From: Myxococcota bacterium | GTDB taxonomy: Bacteria > Myxococcota_C > UBA6777 | DNA length: 25,881 bases | Assembly (NCBI GenBank): GCA_023150835.1 | Contig: JAKLKB010000095.1 | Location: 1 to 25,881, forward strand | Direction of reading: 5' to 3' | Shown: piece by piece, positions 21,950 to 25,881 of the stretch | Numbering within the stretch: position 1 is the stretch's first letter | Layout: each line of letters starts with the position of its first letter | Made by a program: the position numbers and the translations under genes | Notes under the pieces: generated by a model | Told to the model about the DNA's origin: nothing | The model's input: the letters and a program-made list of their open reading frames with translations, nothing else | Database searches by the model: none

Positions 21950-22459
21950 GTGAAGAAAAGCAAGCACACGTTGAGCGAGGAACAAAAACAGATGCTTTCG
22001 GCGGCGTTGCGGCATACGAGAGATGCGCGGACGTTGCTTGTAGAGCGGGGAGGTTGTGTGGCTTCACCAGATCAGTCGTGGCATTTGGCAGGGTTTGGTC
22101 TGGAGTGTTTGCGCAAGGCGTGTTTGTTTGAGCGGTGGGCAGACAGGGAGTCTCAGGCGAGATCGAAAAAGGCACCGAAGGATGCTGCGGATTTGAGGAT
22201 GGCGTTGGGGCATACTCTCGAAGAGACCGATCTTTTGGACCTGTTTTTGTCGTTGGATGCGCACGCTTGGCGGTATCGATTGCAGTTAAACGAAACGGCG
22301 GATGTGGTGGGGGAGTGGCATCCCGAGGCGCGTTATGCGCGAACAGGGACGCATCAGGAGCCAAAAGTGCGGAGATTGGTTGACTTTGTGGAGAAAAACG
22401 TGGAGGTTGTGACGGCGTTGTTGTGGGCGGATGGCCGCTTGCTTGACCCAGAGATTTGA
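21950..22459 (+). CDS. HEPN-domain protein, predicted RNase toxin
   Basis: The product has 169 residues from GTG 21950, with AAGGGGAG just upstream. An in-frame ATG at 21992 is an alternative. The sequence has HEPN hallmarks: a first helix (MLSAALRHTRDARTLL, 15-30), a second helix WHLAGFGLECLRKACLF (44-60, compare the family's hLAGhxhExxLKA), the R-x4-H motif RMALGH (R83-H88), and WHPEARY (123-129) as in many HEPN proteins. HEPN proteins of conflict systems are metal-independent RNases acting as dimers. It opens a four-gene operon and overlaps the next frame by 29 bases. Domain assignment is fairly firm; RNase activity is inferred from R-x4-H. Confidence 0.8.
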   Translation: MKKSKHTLSEEQKQMLSAALRHTRDARTLLVERGGCVASPDQSWHLAGFGLECLRKACLFERWADRESQARSKKAPKDAADLRMALGHTLEETDLLDLFLSLDAHAWRYRLQLNETADVVGEWHPEARYARTGTHQEPKVRRLVDFVEKNVEVVTALLWADGRLLDPEI

Positions 22460-22613
22460 GGACGAGGGTTGTCGCCTTCTGAGTTCGGAGGTTGATGGAC
22501 GTGACGAAAAACAAAAGACCGAGACACCCGAGAGTTTGGCGGTCAGATGCGTCACCTTCGGCATCGACCCATACAAGCGCGTCGCCGATCCGTCGAAAGA
22601 GACCGAACAGTGA
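22431..22613 (+). CDS. Small protein of the conflict operon, 60 residues
   Basis: The frame starts at ATG 22431 inside the HEPN gene and its TGA overlaps the next ATG by one base (TGATG). TTG 22443 is another possible start. The product (RFEDEGCRLLSSEVD, VTFGIDPYKRVADPSKETEQ) is charged, without signal peptide or known domain. Tight packing between two operon genes and mixed, protein-like composition support it. It could be an antitoxin-like or adaptor peptide; that is a guess. Confidence 0.5.
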   Translation: MAACLTQRFEDEGCRLLSSEVDGRDEKQKTETPESLAVRCVTFGIDPYKRVADPSKETEQ

Positions 22614-24001
22614 TGAGCCTTCATTTTGATACTGTGTTGCCTGCATTGATGGGGATCGTGAGCCGTAGCCCGCTGTTTCAGGAGGGAATGGAAAAGATCT
22701 GTGTGATCCGTGATCTTCGGGGTTGCTTGCGGCTGGTGCTCCATCTCAAGGAATCCACAAAGCGCGGATCGGAGATACCAGATTTAGAGAAAGAACTGCG
22801 TGGGCAGTTAGGGATTTGGTTTCAAGGGCCGATCTTGACGAATTGTGTGGATGAATCGATGGCGCGGAGGCGTACCGCCGAGGTCCTGATGGAAAGGGCC
22901 TGTAGGCAAAAGATCGGTTGGCCTCCCCATTGGCCGCAAGAGGTGGAGGGGGAACTTGGAGCAAAGAGGCCGATTGAGCAGGAGCGCTGGTGCTCTTTGG
23001 AGCGGGTACAAAGCAAAGAAACATGGTTATCGCGGACGTCGGGAGAGCCGCCGTGGGGGTTGGAACAGGGAAATCCTGCGATCGTGTCGTTTTATTCGTT
23101 TAAGGGTGGGGTGGGGCGGACCACTTGTATGGGTGTACTCGCGTACCAGCTTGCGAAAGCGGGAAAGAAAGTGGTCTGTGTGGATCTTGATCTGGAAGCC
23201 CCTGGAGTGGCGGATGTGTTGGGGTTGGCGGTGCCGGAACTTGGTTTGATGGACTATCTGCTGTCCTCGCTGGTTGGGGAAGGGACGGCAACGCTGCAAC
23301 TCTCCGATATCTGTCGGCGGGTTGCGTTGCATGGTGTGCCTGTGTGGGTTGTTCCGGCGGGGAAATCGGATGCTGTTGCGTACGTCGAAAAGTTGGCACG
23401 TTTGGATTATTTGTCGGGGATAGATCTGGCGAGCGAGACACAAAGCCCAGTTGCGAAGGGGATGACAAACCTCTTGAGGGCGATAAAAGGGCAAGAGAAG
23501 CCTGATTTTGTGTTTTTGGACTGCCGCGCAGGATTCCATGATCTGGGGGGTTTGGGGTTGCACGATCTCGCGCACGTCGAAGTCCTTGTGGGTCGTGCTT
23601 CGTTGCAGACGCGACATGGTTTGGAAGTGATCTTGGCGCTCCAAAAACAGCGCAGAAAAGAGCAGCAGCGACGTATTTGTTTGGTGCATACCTTTGCTTC
23701 GGCGGACAAGGACGAGCGTGCGGGGCAGCATGAAAGGTGGCGAGGACAGTTGTACGAACTCTTTCAAGCGAATCAGATGTACAGCGGCGCATCGGAGATC
23801 CCGCAGGAAGCAGACGATCAAGCCGCCCATTTCCCTTGGACCATCGAATTCAACCAAAGCGTCGGGTATGCCGCTTCGCTTGCCGATGCGGATCTTCGTT
23901 TGTTGTTGGAGGATCCAGACAGCAGCTACGCGAGGCTGCGCCGTCGCGTGGAAGAACTGTGCGAAGCGGAACAACCTGCGGATGGGGAGGTGGGGCGGTG
24001 A
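22613..24001 (+). CDS. ParA/MinD-like ATPase with KGGVGR Walker A variant
   Basis: The product has 462 residues. An N-terminal helical region (1-150) of unknown family precedes a deviant-Walker P-loop domain: FYSFKGGVGRTT (160-171), VVCVDLDLEAPGVADVL (187-203) and a Walker B-like FVFLDCRAGFHDL (299-311). ParA/MinD proteins have KGGVGKTT. Here the P-loop Lys is Arg169 while the signature Lys164 remains. This variant defines a group of ATPases found in predicted NTP-dependent conflict systems, which I recall as KGGVGR-motif ATPases. The ATG at 22613 overlaps the previous stop. A cognate switch or sensor for the HEPN effector, with the next gene, is likely; no experiment is known to me. Confidence 0.85.
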   Translation: MSLHFDTVLPALMGIVSRSPLFQEGMEKICVIRDLRGCLRLVLHLKESTKRGSEIPDLEKELRGQLGIWFQGPILTNCVDESMARRRTAEVLMERACRQKIGWPPHWPQEVEGELGAKRPIEQERWCSLERVQSKETWLSRTSGEPPWGLEQGNPAIVSFYSFKGGVGRTTCMGVLAYQLAKAGKKVVCVDLDLEAPGVADVLGLAVPELGLMDYLLSSLVGEGTATLQLSDICRRVALHGVPVWVVPAGKSDAVAYVEKLARLDYLSGIDLASETQSPVAKGMTNLLRAIKGQEKPDFVFLDCRAGFHDLGGLGLHDLAHVEVLVGRASLQTRHGLEVILALQKQRRKEQQRRICLVHTFASADKDERAGQHERWRGQLYELFQANQMYSGASEIPQEADDQAAHFPWTIEFNQSVGYAASLADADLRLLLEDPDSSYARLRRRVEELCEAEQPADGEVGR

Positions 24002-25599
24002 ACGAGTTGTTGGAACAACGCGAGCGGTATTTGTGGGCGCTGCGCGACATCACCAGCCCCGAAGAGCGAAGCGAGCCACAGGAACGCCGCCGCCGATTTT
24101 TGTGGTTGCCGGAGTATCGAGAGGCGCTCGATCCGCGTGTTCTTGTGGTGCGGGGCGAACGGGGCGCAGGAAAAACAGCGCTTTTTCATGTGTTTTCCAT
24201 GTTTGCTTCTCGTGAGGGGCGGTTAGAAAGCGTTGAGGTGCCTGCTTGGATGCGTTGGGAGTCGTCTTTTTCGTTGGAGAAAAATCGGTGGCTAGTTGGA
24301 TTTTCGGAAGAAGGGACGCAACACCCCTCTCCGTTGGTGTTGGCGACGTTTTATCGTGAGGCTCCACAAGACTCTGAACGGCTACGCCATTTTTGGTTCG
24401 GTTCTTTGGTGGGGCTGTTGGGGGAGTGGAGTTTGGGGGAGGATGCGGAAAGAAAAGCAGCGATGTGGGAAAAGCTGTCGCCGTTTTGGGAAGTCTGGCG
24501 TGCAGCGCGTCATGCTCCGTCGGTGTGGGCTCCTGCGGTGGGGGCGCAAGTCTCGTTGTTGCTGGGGGTGTTGGACGAGATCGAGCAAAGATTGGAGAGA
24601 GAGGGGCGGTATCTGTTTGTGGTGTACGATCAGCTTGATCGCATCGGCTTGGGTGATGCGGTGATGCAGAAAGAATCGATCAAGATCTTGTTGCAGATCT
24701 GGCAGTCGTTTTCGAGCCGATACAAACGCCTGCGAGCGAAGATCTTTTTGCGTGAAGACCTTTATCAATCGGTGAGCCGAAGTTATACGGATGCAGGGAA
24801 GTTGGAAAGCCTGTCTTGTTCGATGCGTTGGTCGGTCGAGAACTTGTACCGAGTGTTGTACCGACGGATGTTGGCGTCAGAGGAGCTTCGGGGGTGGTTG
24901 GTCGCGTTGGGGTTCCCTGTTGGAATAGAAGATCCTGAGTGGGGTGCGTATCCGCCGTCTATGCCGCCCGAGACAGAAGACGACCCACAGCTATCGATCC
25001 CCGAAGTTCTGGAAGGTGCGCAGGGGAGAAGTGAGAAGCTTCGTTCGGTTTCTCAGCTTTCTTTGATGGAAGCGATGGTGGGGCGAACGATGGGGGCTGG
25101 TGTGAACAAGGGTTATGTGCATCGTTGGATCCCCAACCATCTTTCGGACGCCAACAAAGCGATCGTGCCGCGTTCGATGCTGAACTTGTTTTATTTTGCA
25201 GCGAGTGACGCTTTGAAGCGGATGCCGAGAGTGCAAGAAGGGCATCTGTTGCACCACACCGCGTTGATGGAAGGTCTGAGAGAAGCGTCCGTGTATCGGA
25301 TGAAGGAACTGCAAGAAGAATATCTGTTCGTTCAACGCCTTGGGTTGTTGCGTGGGATGACGCTGTTTGCAGCCCAAGAAGAGGTTGAACAAAAGCTGTC
25401 AGGTCTTCCGCTTGATGGGAAAGAGGATGGCTATGGGAGCGATGGAAAGCGTGTGTTTGCGGAGCTTGAACGATTGGGGATCTTGAAGGTGCGCAAAGAA
25501 AGGAGGGCGGGTATGCCCGATGAGAGGCGGGTGGATATGCCCGATCTGTATCGTTTGGGTCTGGAGATCAAGCGGCGCGGCGGCGTAGCGAGGGGGTGA
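23998..25599 (+). CDS. P-loop ATPase, Sll1717/STAND-like, of the conflict operon
   Basis: The product has 533 residues from GTG 23998, overlapping the KGGVGR stop as GTGA, with GGGGAGG 7 bases upstream. Walker A is GERGAGKT (53-60) and Walker B is YLFVVYDQLDRIG (205-217), followed by a sensor-like AKIFLREDLYQSV (247-259). This layout fits the Sll1717-type family, distantly related to Orc/STAND ATPases: N-terminal P-loop, a long helical insertion, a D-x-L-D element and an R-x-D-L-Y/W element. The C-terminal 230 residues are helical and could form a winged-helix or sensing region. It ends the operon. A role in sensing and gating the HEPN effector is inferred. Confidence 0.85.
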   Translation: MNELLEQRERYLWALRDITSPEERSEPQERRRRFLWLPEYREALDPRVLVVRGERGAGKTALFHVFSMFASREGRLESVEVPAWMRWESSFSLEKNRWLVGFSEEGTQHPSPLVLATFYREAPQDSERLRHFWFGSLVGLLGEWSLGEDAERKAAMWEKLSPFWEVWRAARHAPSVWAPAVGAQVSLLLGVLDEIEQRLEREGRYLFVVYDQLDRIGLGDAVMQKESIKILLQIWQSFSSRYKRLRAKIFLREDLYQSVSRSYTDAGKLESLSCSMRWSVENLYRVLYRRMLASEELRGWLVALGFPVGIEDPEWGAYPPSMPPETEDDPQLSIPEVLEGAQGRSEKLRSVSQLSLMEAMVGRTMGAGVNKGYVHRWIPNHLSDANKAIVPRSMLNLFYFAASDALKRMPRVQEGHLLHHTALMEGLREASVYRMKELQEEYLFVQRLGLLRGMTLFAAQEEVEQKLSGLPLDGKEDGYGSDGKRVFAELERLGILKVRKERRAGMPDERRVDMPDLYRLGLEIKRRGGVARG

Positions 25600-25881
25600 T
25601 ACGAGATCCGCCCGTTGTGTGATTGTAAGGATGTAGGGGCAGACCCCATAGGCGTTAGGTGAAGCGGAGGAAAGCCCCCCACCCCGCCCTCCCCCGTGAA
25701 CAGGGGAGGGAGCGAAAGTCGGAAGCATCGGGGATTTTGTTTTTTCATGACACACGCTGTATGCACGACGCGCAGACGCTGCCCGTTCCAACTTCCCCCC
25801 GTTCACGGGGGGATTGAGGGGGGGAGAAAAAAAAGGCGATCAAGACCGACTCTACGAGGTTTCCACCTTAACAAGGCGCGT
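25600..25881. other. Right-end intergenic stretch, no gene seen
   Basis: No frame with a ribosome site was found. The stretch holds two GC-rich palindromes (listed separately) and a T-rich segment at 25733-25746 (ATTTTGTTTTTTC) about 23 bases after the first palindrome, which might end the operon's transcript. Confidence 0.5.
25687..25813. repeat. Pair of REP-like palindromes in mutual inversion
   Basis: First palindrome: CCCTCCCC (25687-25694) and GGGGAGGG (25703-25710) around an 8-base loop. Second: CCCCCCG (25796-25802) and CGGGGGG (25807-25813) around TTCA. The first reads CCCCCGTGAAC and the second contains its inverse GTTCACGGGGG, so they are inverted copies of one element. Such C/G-block palindromes are typical of dispersed extragenic repeats. 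The first could also end the conflict operon. Confidence 0.6.

Noticed and set aside
21251-22646. Long open frames on both strands through the tandem array as repeat proteins
   Set aside because: All six frames are open, a by-product of the 40/41-bp unit; no frame outside the array shows matching coding signal except the HEPN gene, which has its own start.
23737-23997. An upstream extension of the last ATPase within the KGGVGR gene
   Set aside because: The extension is an Arg/Ser-rich shadow; GTG 23998 has a strong ribosome site and the typical GTGA overlap.

Overview
The window looks like a chromosomal segment of a Myxococcota or related delta-proteobacterial genome. This is inferred from gene content only: a membrane-anchored Ser/Thr kinase-like protein with a PEGA domain, a matrixin-type secreted protein with a MYXO-CTERM-like tail, an FHA-GGDEF protein, a TPR protein with a long Pro/Ser linker, and several single-pass proteins with low-complexity regions. 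No rRNA, tRNA or CRISPR array was found.

Layout. Positions 1-3445 (minus) hold a kinase-like protein cut by the left edge, a small secreted protein with a Cys every sixth residue, and a family-3 solute-binding protein. Positions 3707-5198 (plus) hold an unknown protein and a matrixin-like protein that has lost its zinc site. Positions 5239-11970 (minus) run, in transcription order, MgtE magnesium transporter, SCP2-like protein, DnaK paralogue, TPR protein, small lipoprotein and a divergent FolE. Positions 12090-14068 (minus) hold a translationally coupled pair: FHA-GGDEF protein and a membrane protein with a very basic tail. Positions 14272-20907 (plus) hold a gene broken by two apparent compensating indels (possible distant RelA/SpoT fold), a predicted outer-membrane-barrel/SppA fusion, a two-gene toxin-antitoxin-like module between 19-bp direct repeats, and a Lys/Ala/Ser-tailed helical protein.

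The right end (20998-25599, plus) looks like a defence island. It starts with a wrecked restriction-modification locus: the first 99 codons of a C5 cytosine methyltransferase run directly into an out-of-frame piece resembling a NotI-type endonuclease. A tandem array of six 40/41-bp units, open in all six frames, follows. Then comes a compact four-gene operon: a HEPN-type predicted RNase (R-x4-H), a 60-residue protein, a ParA/MinD-like ATPase whose Walker A reads KGGVGRTT, and a second P-loop ATPase resembling the Sll1717-type family. The genes overlap by 29, 1 and 4 bases. My reading is an NTP-controlled RNase conflict system (abortive-infection-like); this is inference from domains and synteny, and is the best candidate for an undescribed system here.

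Two themes recur. Several enzyme-family proteins lack catalytic residues (kinase, matrixin, FolE). Three direct repeats duplicate the 3' end of a gene (5887/5960, 15753/15800, 18405/19285). The sense strands of most core genes favour C-ending codons, whereas the right-hand island favours G- and T-ending codons.
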